Shown here: positions 1-6,128 of the stretch, in pieces | Layout of the letters: each line of letters starts with the position of its first letter | Numbering within the stretch: the first letter of the stretch is position 1 | Assembly: GCA_905193765.1 (NCBI GenBank) | Contig: CAJJPZ010000021.1 | Coordinates: 1-21,786 of the forward strand | Source of the DNA: an uncultured Eubacterium sp. | GTDB taxonomy: Bacteria; Bacillota; Clostridia; Peptostreptococcales; Anaerovoracaceae | Length of the DNA stretch: 21,786 nt | Direction of reading: 5' to 3' | Made by a program: the position numbers and the translations under genes | The notes under the pieces: generated by a model | Databases searched by the model: none | Seen by the model: the letters and a program-made list of their open reading frames with translations, nothing else | Told to the model about the DNA's origin: nothing

Positions 1-112
1 CAGGATCCTCATCTCACTGATCTACGAGATGCAGAAGAGAGATGCCAAGACTGGTCTGGCAACACTCTGCATCGGCGGCGGACAGGGAACAGCTATCGTA
101 GTTGAAAGATAA
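1..112 (+). CDS. Acetyl-CoA acetyltransferase (thiolase), 3' end only
   Basis: The reading frame is open from base 2 to a TAA at 110-112 and gives 36 residues, ending in a segment with CIGGGQGTA followed by IVVER. That glycine-rich end, with its Cys-Ile-Gly-Gly-Gly, is the conserved C-terminus of biosynthetic and degradative thiolases; the Cys is the second active-site cysteine of the family. Thiolases join or split acetyl-CoA and acyl-CoA in the cytosol. The 5' part lies outside the window, so substrate range and operon partners upstream cannot be judged. A strong terminator follows within 45 bases, so this is probably the last gene of its transcript. Confidence 0.85.
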   Translation, partial: RILISLIYEMQKRDAKTGLATLCIGGGQGTAIVVER

Positions 113-152
113 GGCATACATAACAGCACAGTAAAAAATAAAAGCATTACAT

Positions 153-199
153 GGGCGGGCTCTCAGGTGTGACGGACACCGAGAACACCGCCTTTTTTT
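153..199 (+). terminator. Rho-independent terminator after the thiolase
   Basis: GGCGG (154-158) pairs with CCGCC (188-192), with further inner pairing of CTC/GAG and GGTGT/ACACC, and a run of seven T follows directly (193-199). It lies 40 bases past the thiolase stop. Confidence 0.85.
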
Positions 200-248
200 A
201 TTATGAAGGAAATACCGTTTCCGGTATTTCCGGAATATCAACGAAAGT
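197..248 (+). repeat. Hairpin repeat, copy A
   Basis: GGAAATACCG (208-217) and CGGTATTTCC (222-231) form a perfect 10-bp hairpin with a TTTC loop, followed by GGAATATCAACGAAAGT. A second copy starts at 3906. Both copies sit immediately behind a terminator. Between copies the stem differs at two positions that are paired with each other's changed partners (ACCG/CGGT versus ATCG/CGAT), so base pairing is kept. Confidence 0.6.
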
Positions 249-259
249 ACATCAAATGC

Positions 260-322
260 GTTGCTGTATAGCAGCAACATATGTGCAAAGAAATCGAAGA
301 TTTCGTCTTGCACACTTTTTTT
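260..322 (+). terminator. Second hairpin and terminator pair
   Basis: GTTGCTG (260-266) and CAGCAAC (272-278) form one hairpin. Then TGTGCAA/TTGCACA and GAAATC/GATTTC form a longer stem (282-314) ending in a run of seven T (316-322). This is a second good rho-independent terminator with no recognisable gene between it and the first, so it may end a short untranslated transcript or act as a backup. Confidence 0.6.
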
Positions 323-828
323 AAAATATTCGCTGTTAGACAACAAATATAACTCGATAATGAGCACAAATCTCGCTTATAATATAGAAAACGGAAAATG
401 TTAAATATCTGACAAACGATTAGACCTTAACTTTGTTAATTATACGGCTGGCAGTCCGGAGGGCTGCCGGAGCGGAACAGAAAATGTCAGTTACGGATGA
501 CGCGATGGAAGCAGCCGATGATCATAAAGATTGCGATCATAGCTCAGGGGAACGGCCATTTCCGCAAAATGACTGTGAACCAAAAGGGGCAAGGAAAAAA
601 GTATTTGGAAAACTATTTGTATTGAGAGACGGAAAGGAGAAAATCATTATATTTTCATATGACTCACAGGGTGATATAATAAATACATAACGAATTGTAA
701 TGACTGATGTGTATCCTTGCGGGATGATATGCATACAGACGAGAAACTGCCGGAACAGATAAAAGCCTGGGCCGGTTTTTTCTTTTTTGGAAAAAGTGTA
801 TCTAGCTGTCAGATTATACACAGGGGAC
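323..828 (+). promoter_or_regulatory. Promoter and leader without a recognisable gene
   Basis: A perfect TATAAT lies at 378-383, with a weak TCGATA -35 (354-359) 18 bases upstream. Before it, at 332-344, is an imperfect version of the inverted repeat found at 2394 and 3018. Bases 316-430 resemble 2370-2487 by eye over about 100 bases. Downstream is a GGCAG/CTGCC hairpin (449-465). ORFs at 433-690 and 497-625 are open but resemble nothing I know and lack a convincing ribosome binding site. This looks like a surviving promoter whose gene has been lost; no gene is called up to 828. Confidence 0.45.
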
Positions 829-1140
829 AGAGTAGAGTTTTCGGGCTACGGCTCAAAGAAATCTACCATCGCATCCGAGGCAGATGATCTTGAACGCTGT
901 ACTATTGCCAAATGGTAGAGTTTCATGTACTTCTTTAGCTGAAAATCTACTATCTGAGCTGACAGAAGCTCATGATCCGCCGGACACGGCATGATATTCC
1001 GCCAAAATCCGGAAATAGAGTAGCTTTTCATATGTTTTTACCTAAAAACTCTACTCTCACATAATAATATAAGCGGATCGCAAGGGCCACAGATAAGGCA
1101 GAGTAGGTTTTTGTGATCGATCGATCACAAATCCTAACAT
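829..1140. repeat. Array of four ~41-bp inverted-repeat units (AGAGTAG family)
   Basis: Eight half-sites of the form A(G/T)(A/G)GTAG(A)NTTT alternate strictly in orientation. Plus-strand copies start at 829, 912, 1017 and 1100; minus-strand copies lie at 859-869, 942-953, 1045-1057 and, more degenerate, 1129-1140. They make four units of 41, 42, 41 and 41 bp: 829-869, 912-953, 1017-1057 and 1100-1140. Unit starts are 83, 105 and 83 bases apart. The last unit contains a perfect 22-bp palindrome (1110-1131) centred on repeated GATC. A 61-residue minus-strand ORF (846-1031) crosses the units but is not recognisable. The toxin stop codon lies inside the last unit. Confidence 0.6.
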
Positions 1141-1502
1141 CGTGCCGCCCTCTGTTGTTTATCTCTGACGTTATGTTCTCCATTCAGCATGTCTGTGTGC
1201 TCATAATCATGTATAGAGTATATGACTATGGCAACAGAAACCGGTTTTTTCTCTTCATCTACCCGGTAAAACACCAGGAAATGCTTTATGATGGCCTTTC
1301 GGTATTCATGAGCAAGAGGGCGAAGAGGGATACAGGTAGGGCAGATATATGGCATTTCTCTTGTAGCTTCCCCTTTTTCTATCTTTGCCACCGCTAACCG
1401 TTCAGCTGCATACGGATTCCCGATGTCCCGGCTTATATATCTTACTATCTCCAGCATATCTTTTCTTGCGGCCGGAAGATATTCGAGTTTATACGACATC
1501 AT
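1134..1502 (-). CDS. RelE/ParE-family toxin
   Basis: This 122-residue protein has the RelE/ParE layout: an N-terminal beta strand and helix (YKLEYLPAARKDMLEIVRYI), the conserved EMPYICP and PLRPLAHEYRK region near residues 48-68, and the C-terminal strand HFLVFYRVDEEKK. Toxins of this superfamily either cut mRNA on the ribosome or poison gyrase; the subgroup is not decidable here. It overlaps the antitoxin gene by 14 bases, the usual coupled order (antitoxin first). The tail after IHDYEHTDML is longer than usual for the family, and its last codons run into the inverted-repeat unit at 1100-1140, which supplies the stop. That suggests the original end was altered by the repeat, so activity is uncertain. 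Confidence 0.85.
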   Translation of the reverse strand: MMSYKLEYLPAARKDMLEIVRYISRDIGNPYAAERLAVAKIEKGEATREMPYICPTCIPLRPLAHEYRKAIIKHFLVFYRVDEEKKPVSVAIVIYSIHDYEHTDMLNGEHNVRDKQQRAARC

Positions 1503-1767
1503 CTCCTCCGAGCACAGCTTTCATATCATTCAGTATGTCTTTGGATGAAAAGCATTTGTCTGTCAGCTCGGCTTCCCGCTCAGCCTCCTGCAGTTTAAAA
1601 TAGATCTCGCTTTCAAAATACAGCTTCTCAAAAGCTTCCATGCTCAGACCGACCATATCGCCATAGCCGTTTTTTCTAAGAAACAGCGGCTCTCCGGTTT
1701 CATGTACTGCTTTTGAAATATCTGCAAAATGATTCCTCAGATCCGGTGCAGGCCTTATCATTTTCAT
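1489..1767 (-). CDS. Phd/YefM-family antitoxin
   Basis: This 92-residue protein begins MKMIRPAPDLRNHFADIS, the N-terminal DNA-binding fold of Phd/YefM antitoxins. The turn KNGYGDMVGLSMEAFEKL at about residues 33-50 is the family signature. The charged C-terminal helix rich in Glu and Lys would wrap the toxin. The start is fixed by GGAAGGTGAT seven bases upstream on the minus strand. It neutralises the toxin encoded immediately downstream and normally represses the shared promoter together with it. Confidence 0.88.
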   Translation of the reverse strand: MKMIRPAPDLRNHFADISKAVHETGEPLFLRKNGYGDMVGLSMEAFEKLYFESEIYFKLQEAEREAELTDKCFSSKDILNDMKAVLGGDDVV

Positions 1768-1791
1768 GTTATCACCTTCCTTTGCATGTGT

Positions 1792-1819
1792 TTTATCATA
1801 ATTATGCTAAAACAATCAA
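1792..1819 (-). promoter_or_regulatory. Candidate promoter and operator of the Phd/RelE module
   Basis: On the minus strand TTGATT (1819-1814) and GATAAA (1797-1792) are 16 bases apart, 25 bases ahead of the antitoxin start. The palindrome CATAATTATG (1797-1806) lies in the spacer, where a Phd-type autorepressor would bind. A longer inverted repeat, ATGCTAAAA (1804-1812) with TTTTAGCAT (1845-1853), overlaps the -35. Confidence 0.45.
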
Positions 1820-1946
1820 TAGAATTGCAGGTTGACTCAAAACCTTTTAGCATTGGATATGTGAAAAAATTAAACGGGGCAGGAATATCCCTACACATAG
1901 AGACAGGAAAAAGTATAAAGGATCCGGACAGGTCTGGTTCTCTGAA

Positions 1947-2033
1947 TCAAGGACAAACAAGGATATCCGAAGATCCGGCGAGTATGTTGCCATAGCCGTT
2001 CCTGGTAACTGTGATTTCATGTCCGGAAATCAC
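1947..2033 (-). pseudogene. Probable remnant of a second Phd-type antitoxin
   Basis: Read on the minus strand the segment encodes GHEITVTRNGYGNILAGSSD before a TGA at 1949-1947. It matches the core PLFLRKNGYGDMVGLS of the intact antitoxin 260 bases away in both spacing and the NGYG turn. There is no in-frame start and no toxin partner. The rest of 1854-2099 shows nothing I recognise. Confidence 0.35.
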
Positions 2034-2099
2034 GAGTTTAAGATATTTACCGATGAGTAAATATACATCCGGTCAAAACACCTGCAAAACCCACTTAGC

Positions 2100-2140
2100 G
2101 TGTGTACAAAATCAATAAAAAACTCAGATTTGTGTACACG
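2100..2140. repeat. 41-bp inverted-repeat unit, GTGTACA family, copy 1
   Basis: GTGTGTACAAAAT (2100-2112) faces ATTTGTGTACACG (2128-2140). The arms are about three quarters complementary and enclose a 15-base A-rich centre. Length and layout match the units at 829-1140 although the arm sequence differs. Confidence 0.45.
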
Positions 2141-2299
2141 GATCGAGCTTTTCAGCATGAAATCATGGTGAAATCGCAGAAAGGGTCGAGTTTTTCGAGC
2201 CAGTGATGCGATCAGGATGAATAATTATGCATAATAACGGTCGGAATACCTGAAACTCCGTGTATGATTATACTCGAGAAAAACACAGCAAACCAGTAC

Positions 2300-2339
2300 G
2301 TGTGTACATTTTCACATATAAGCGGCTAAATGTACACAT
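2300..2339. repeat. 40-bp inverted-repeat unit, GTGTACA family, copy 2
   Basis: GTGTGTACATTTT (2300-2312) faces AAATGTACACAT (2328-2339); 11 of 12 arm positions are complementary. It lies 200 bases from copy 1. Bases 2141-2299 between the copies contain no gene I can support. Confidence 0.5.
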
Positions 2340-2360
2340 ATTGCCTGATATTTCCATGAT

Positions 2361-2385
2361 TCCCCCCCCACCCCGGGGATTTTTT
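2361..2385 (+). terminator. Possible rho-independent terminator
   Basis: TCCCC (2361-2365) can pair with GGGGA (2375-2379), followed by six T (2380-2385). No upstream gene needs it; it precedes the promoter at 2394, in the same order as the terminator and promoter at 282-383. Confidence 0.45.
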
Positions 2386-2393
2386 AGAAAATC

Positions 2394-2445
2394 GTTGTCA
2401 AACAACAAATATAACTTGATAACAAAAGCCGACAATGTATATCAT
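2394..2445 (+). promoter_or_regulatory. Promoter with FadR-type GntR operator
   Basis: GTTGTCAAACAAC (2394-2406) contains TTGT-CAA-ACAA, fitting the TNGT-N3-ACNA half-site pattern of FadR-subfamily GntR regulators. A candidate promoter follows: TTGATA (2416-2421), 18 bases, TATCAT (2440-2445). The same operator pattern lies before the GntR gene at 3018. Confidence 0.5.
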
Positions 2446-2512
2446 AAAATGGTAAGTTCTTAACAAACAATACAACTCTGAAGAGACCTGGGTTATGTCC
2501 GGGAGTTGGGAT

Positions 2513-2925
2513 ATGAAACATGTAACAGCAGTAGATTTCGGAAGTACATTCACAAAGGTATCTGCAGCGGATCTGACAGCCAGAAAGCCTATGCTCAGCG
2601 ACAAAGTCCCTTCGACGGTAGGCACCGATGCATCCATGTCGCAGTTGAGGAACCGGGTGACACAGTGATAGAGACAGGCAGCAAGGCGGTCTGCATCAGT
2701 ACATACAACTGTATCGCGTACAGCTTCGCCAAAGAAATGACGAAGCGTTTCAAGGATCTGGGCATCAACGTTCCGATCGTTATGGGCGGCAGACTCAACG
2801 AGCCCATGGACGGCAGCGAACTTCCGGTGGATGTTTCAGACAAGCTGGCTGAAATGGGCATAAACGTGGACAACGATATAGACAAGACTGTGGGATACCT
2901 CACAGGTGCGCTGGACATAGCATAA
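2513..2925 (+). pseudogene. Pseudogene: MutL/GlmL-type N-terminus joined to a cobalamin-binding-like C-terminus
   Basis: From the ATG at 2513, after a GGGAGT ribosome binding site, the frame reads VDFGSTFTKVSAADL. This is the ASKHA-type phosphate loop at the start of MutL/GlmL proteins, which accompany and probably reactivate B12-dependent carbon-skeleton mutases and aminomutases. It stops at 2668 after 51 residues where the family has about 450. In another frame, from about 2655 to the TAA at 2923-2925, the DNA encodes AVCISTYN, then PIVMGGRLNE and LPVDVSDKLAEMGI. This resembles the second half of a cobalamin-binding Rossmann domain. The two pieces are out of frame, so the locus looks like a large deletion that fused two neighbouring genes of a B12-mutase operon. 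The MutL part is surer than the B12-domain part. Confidence 0.6.
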
Positions 2926-2956
2926 GCACGGTGCGGCGGTGCAGCCGCAGCAGACA

Positions 2957-2986
2957 CGGTATGCAAAGTGGTGACTTTGCATACCG
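2957..2986 (+). other. Perfect 13-bp hairpin after the pseudogene
   Basis: CGGTATGCAAAGT (2957-2969) and ACTTTGCATACCG (2974-2986) form a perfect stem with a GGTG loop. There is no T-run after it, so it is not a standard terminator; it could still slow or end transcription before the GntR promoter. Confidence 0.55.
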
Positions 2987-3017
2987 GTGACGGGGGTTCA
3001 GGTCGGGAGATGTTCTT

Positions 3018-3053
3018 TTGTTTGACAACCATACAGTAAATATATTATACTGT
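3018..3053 (+). promoter_or_regulatory. Promoter and operators of the GntR gene
   Basis: TTGTTTGACAAC (3018-3029) is the reverse complement of 12 of the 13 bases at 2394-2406 and again fits TNGT-N3-ACNA. It overlaps a TTGACA -35 (3022-3027); an AT-rich -10 zone lies at 3041-3050. A second perfect inverted repeat, TACAGTA (3032-3038) and TACTGTA (3047-3053), brackets the -10 zone. The placement implies repression by a dimeric regulator, most simply the GntR protein itself. Confidence 0.55.
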
Positions 3054-3118
3054 AACGTGTGTATAGATTATAGTACATTCAATGACTGAATGATGCAGTG
3101 AGGAGTTGATGGTTTAAT

Positions 3119-3841
3119 ATGGATAATGAAAAGCTGCTGGATAAGCTGGTGGTCAATGAGATAAAGACGCAATCAGATTTTCTGGCCGACAGGATAAGAG
3201 ACATGATAGCATCGGGAGAGTTCGGCGACGGCTACGCTTTCCCTAACGAGAATGATTTCTGCAAGAGGCTGAAGGTAAGCCGCGGTACCCTGAGAGAGGC
3301 CTACAAGATCCTGGACACCCAGGGTTTCATCCACAGGACAAAGCACGGTACATATGTCAAAAGCCATGAGGATATCGCCAGACAGGGGAATTTCAGTGCG
3401 AGTCTGAGGCTTGCGGATATACGTGAACTCTGGGAGTTCGTATGTGCGCTGGAACCTGAAGCGGTGGCTCTGGCGGCTCAGAAGATAGATGAGGATGGCA
3501 TTGCCGAGCTGGAGAAGCGGATGCTGGCGTGTGAGGCAAGCATCGACGATTCCAACGAAGTGTTCCTGGAACGCAACAGCGAGTTCCACGCGTACATAAG
3601 GAGACTTGCGGACAACAATCTTATCATAAGTGCACTGACCGCATACAATGAGACTTTCAACGAGCAGATCGTTGGCACGCTGTACCGGGTCAGCGAGAAC
3701 CTGGATGACGTCAAGAAGGAAGCCATGGTCAAGCACCGCGAGCTCTTCGAGGCCATAAAGAATCACGAACCGGAGAAGGCGAGGGACATAGAGTACAGCC
3801 ATCTCCAGGATGACATAGAACGATACAAGACAAGAATGTAG
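3119..3841 (+). CDS. GntR-family transcriptional regulator, FadR subfamily (FCD domain)
   Basis: This 240-residue cytosolic DNA-binding protein has a winged helix at residues 18-82: IRDMIASGEF, then FPNENDFCKRLKVSRGTLREAY, then the wing HRTKHGTYV. An all-helical FCD effector domain follows from about residue 98 (DIRELWEFVCALEPEAVALA, later NSEFHAYI and KHRELFEAI), whose Asp and His residues usually bind a metal and a small organic acid. The length is normal. A GAGGAG site lies upstream of the ATG. Operators fitting its subfamily are at 3018, 2394 and, weakly, 332. I infer it controlled the B12-mutase type operon now reduced to the pseudogene at 2513, as well as its own gene. The effector is unknown. 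Confidence 0.9.
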   Translation: MDNEKLLDKLVVNEIKTQSDFLADRIRDMIASGEFGDGYAFPNENDFCKRLKVSRGTLREAYKILDTQGFIHRTKHGTYVKSHEDIARQGNFSASLRLADIRELWEFVCALEPEAVALAAQKIDEDGIAELEKRMLACEASIDDSNEVFLERNSEFHAYIRRLADNNLIISALTAYNETFNEQIVGTLYRVSENLDDVKKEAMVKHRELFEAIKNHEPEKARDIEYSHLQDDIERYKTRM

Positions 3842-3860
3842 ATATATTAGCATAATGCAG

Positions 3861-3905
3861 AAACACAGCATCGAAAGGATCTCCTTCGCTTCGATGCTGT
3901 GTTTT
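3861..3905 (+). terminator. Rho-independent terminator of the GntR gene
   Basis: AAACACAGCATCGAA (3861-3875) and TTCGATGCTGTGTTT (3890-3904) form a 15-bp stem whose 3' end is a T-run. It lies 20 bases beyond the stop and faces the convergent EBP gene. Confidence 0.9.
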
Positions 3906-3955
3906 TATTATGTAGGAAATATCGTTTTCGATATTTCCGGAATATCAACAAAAGT
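3906..3955 (+). repeat. Hairpin repeat, copy B
   Basis: GGAAATATCG (3915-3924) and CGATATTTCC (3929-3938) with a TTTT loop, followed by GGAATATCAACAAAAGT, match copy A at 197-248 at nearly every base. It too follows a terminator directly. Confidence 0.6.
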
Positions 3956-3994
3956 TTCATATGATAAAACGCGGCGAAGCCACTTTTGTTATTG

Positions 3995-5929
3995 TCAGCA
4001 GTATTTGTCTATCATGCGGTAGATAGTGCGTCTGGATATACCCAGTAGTTCCGCCGCCTGGGTCTTGTTGCCTCCGGTGATGGCAAGCACGTCCTTCAGC
4101 ATGCTGGCATAGGCCGCGTCGATCACCTTCATATGCGATTCGATGATCTCATCAGGAGAAATGTTCACAGGCGGCTGATCTTCAGCAGTTTCTGCAGGTA
4201 TGGGTGCCCTGGTCGCCTGACTGGCAGCACCTGAACTGCTTCCATGGCCGATGAAAGTCACCGGATCGCCTATGCCGGGGGACGCAGCCGCCGGTGATGA
4301 TGGTTGTTCCAGGTTGTCTGCGGGAATCCTGTCTCTGTGACTGAGGGAATATCCCTTGGAATATATGGCGGCTTCAAGAACATCCTTCGTCACGACACCC
4401 GTCTTGGACAGCAGGGTCACACGCTGGATGACGTTCCTCAGTTCTCTGACGTTGCCCGGCCAGTCATAGGCTTCGAGACTCTTTACGGCTTCGGCGTCCA
4501 GTGACTTCTGTTCCTCGTCGGTGGCCTCTGCAGCCTGTCTGAAGAAGGCTTCTGTCAGCAGTTTCAAGTCCTCCTTGCGATCCCTCAGTGGTGGTATTTC
4601 TATATTCAGCACCTGCAGACGGTAGTAAAGATCCTTCCTGAACAGCCCTTCGTCGATCATCTTTTCCAGATCCCTGTTGGTGGCAGCCACCACTCTGACG
4701 TTGACAGGAGTCTGTGACGAGCTGCCTATCCTGGTGATCTTGCCGGTCTCCAGCACCCTCAGCAGCTTCGACTGGAAATGGAAAGGCAGCTCGCCGATCT
4801 CATCCAGGAAAAGCGTTCCGCCGTCCGCCAGTTCGAATTTGCCCATCTGACCATTCTTCGAGGCCCCGGTGAACGCACCCCCCACATATCCGAAAAGTTC
4901 ACTTTCGATGAGATTTTCCGGGAAGCTGGCACAGTTCAGTGCTACGAAGGCCTCGTCACGCCTGCGGCTGTAATTATGTATAGCCTGGGCGAAGAGCTCC
5001 TTGCCGCAGCCGCTCTCGCCGACGATCAGCAGGTTGTAGGAGCTGGAAGCGTATTCCTTGGCCTGCTGGATGACGTCCTTTATGGCATCGCTGGAACCCA
5101 CGATGGAATCAAATGTGTGTTCAGCAGTGAGTCCCATGATGGTCTTCGTCTTATTGAGGTTGACCTGATGGGAGGATGCGATCTCGACAAGCCCTCCGAC
5201 CCTGCCGCTGCTGTCTCTGATGGGGTACATGTTGTTGGATATGAACTGTGCCTTGCCGGGCGAAGTCTGGGATTCGATCTGGACCTCCCAGTCCCTGACT
5301 TTGCGCCCGCTCTTCAGCGCGTCGAACATCTTGAGATTGTCGGAGCCGTTTTTCGTGGCCTGTATCTTGATGCCCGTCCGTTTCGTGATGTCCAGTATGT
5401 TCATGCCCAGGAACTCTTTGCCGTCGCCCATGTGCATGTTCCTGAGATAGGACTTGTTGCCGTAGAGGAAGCACGCATCGCTGTCGAATATGCATATAGC
5501 GTTGTCTGCAGAATCAAAGCTGCTCAGCAGGAACCTTTCGTTCGTCTGATCCTCGTCGAAGATCTCCATCAGCCCCTCCAGATCGGACCTGATCCTGCCG
5601 GTCAGATGTCTCTGTTCGGCAGGGATCGAGGAGAGGAGGGTGAAACCTCCGATGTCGGTGATCATCTCGGCGCCTTCGATCCTGAGTTCCGCCGTCAGCT
5701 CTCCGGTCATGGTGAATCCGGTGAGATCCTCCTCGTGGCCTGGAGCGGTGCAGCTGCAGATCAGTCCGTCTTCGGTGCACAGTATGATGAAACCCGAGCT
5801 GAGACCGGATCGTTCAGTCAGGAATCCTGCGATCCTGCCGGCCAGCGCATTGCGGCCTGTCAGTTTTCTGCGGGGCATCACCGCAGAACTGTCCTTTATT
5901 TTCTTTGATAGTGTTATAAAATCAGCCAT
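3995..5929 (-). CDS. Sigma-54-dependent transcriptional activator (PAS, AAA+, Fis-type HTH)
   Basis: This 644-residue enhancer-binding protein uses ATP to open promoters held by sigma-54 RNA polymerase. Residues 1-125 are an unassigned sensory region. Residues about 130-250 look like a PAS domain (NAICIFDSDACFLYGN, then a PIRDSSGRVGGLVEI end). The AAA+ domain spans about 272-505: Walker A GESGCGKE (304-311), sigma-54 contact loop GAFTGA (351-356), Walker B GGTLFLDE (370-377), then RVVAATNRDL and FRKDLYYRL. A long Pro/Ser/Ala-rich linker (about 530-590) precedes a C-terminal Fis-type helix-turn-helix (GGNKTQAAELLGISRRTIYRMI). The proline racemase gene lies just upstream in the same direction. 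Sigma-54 promoters and GTGAC/GTCAC sites in front of the racemase and activase suggest these are its targets. Its role could resemble PrdR of proline-fermenting clostridia, but orthology is not shown. Confidence 0.93.
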   Translation of the reverse strand: MADFITLSKKIKDSSAVMPRRKLTGRNALAGRIAGFLTERSGLSSGFIILCTEDGLICSCTAPGHEEDLTGFTMTGELTAELRIEGAEMITDIGGFTLLSSIPAEQRHLTGRIRSDLEGLMEIFDEDQTNERFLLSSFDSADNAICIFDSDACFLYGNKSYLRNMHMGDGKEFLGMNILDITKRTGIKIQATKNGSDNLKMFDALKSGRKVRDWEVQIESQTSPGKAQFISNNMYPIRDSSGRVGGLVEIASSHQVNLNKTKTIMGLTAEHTFDSIVGSSDAIKDVIQQAKEYASSSYNLLIVGESGCGKELFAQAIHNYSRRRDEAFVALNCASFPENLIESELFGYVGGAFTGASKNGQMGKFELADGGTLFLDEIGELPFHFQSKLLRVLETGKITRIGSSSQTPVNVRVVAATNRDLEKMIDEGLFRKDLYYRLQVLNIEIPPLRDRKEDLKLLTEAFFRQAAEATDEEQKSLDAEAVKSLEAYDWPGNVRELRNVIQRVTLLSKTGVVTKDVLEAAIYSKGYSLSHRDRIPADNLEQPSSPAAASPGIGDPVTFIGHGSSSGAASQATRAPIPAETAEDQPPVNISPDEIIESHMKVIDAAYASMLKDVLAITGGNKTQAAELLGISRRTIYRMIDKYC

Positions 5930-5979
5930 TGTGATCTCTCCTCTGATCCGTTGAATTGTATCCTTGCCCCTATTCTATC

Positions 5980-6047
5980 ACAGCGGGGACCGGGCTTCAA
6001 TGGAATGTGACTTTTATGTCACTGCACTGTGCTCCGATCCCCGCTGT
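5980..6047. promoter_or_regulatory. Inverted repeat enclosing a GTGAC/GTCAC site, upstream of the EBP gene
   Basis: ACAGCGGGGA (5980-5989) and TCCCCGCTGT (6038-6047) are perfect 10-bp arms 48 bases apart. Between them lies TGTGACTTTTATGTCACTG (6006-6024), a GTGAC-N6-GTCAC palindrome sharing 15 of 19 bases with 7498-7516. It is 80 bases ahead of the EBP start, so it may be an autoregulatory site. Without a T-run it is not a clear terminator for the racemase. Confidence 0.5.
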
Positions 6048-6128
6048 ATCAACGTGAAATGTATTTATGTGTAGTTTATGTCATCTATACCGTTCCGGCA
6101 GTCAGTGTGCCGTTGTGCCGGTTTCGTC

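Noticed and set aside
433..690. 85-codon ORF, and a 42-codon ORF at 497-625 in another frame
   Set aside because: Neither resembles a known protein or has a convincing ribosome binding site; the region is better read as a leader that lost its gene.
829..1140. CRISPR array
   Set aside because: The repeats are inverted pairs with variable centres, gaps of 42-63 bases vary, and there is no constant direct repeat and no cas gene.
3173..3871. 232-codon minus-strand frame opposite the GntR gene
   Set aside because: Antisense to a clear regulator gene; no family features.
4778..5908. 376-codon open frame on the plus strand
   Set aside because: It is fully antisense to the EBP coding sequence, whose motifs are unambiguous, and has no ribosome binding site or recognisable product. 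It is a by-product of codon use in a GC-richer gene.
6097..6112. Sigma-54-like CGGCACACTGACTGCC on the minus strand before the EBP gene
   Set aside because: Spacing fits, but three consensus positions differ and CGGCA/TGCCG makes it equally a small hairpin just past the racemase stop. Kept only as a weak possibility.
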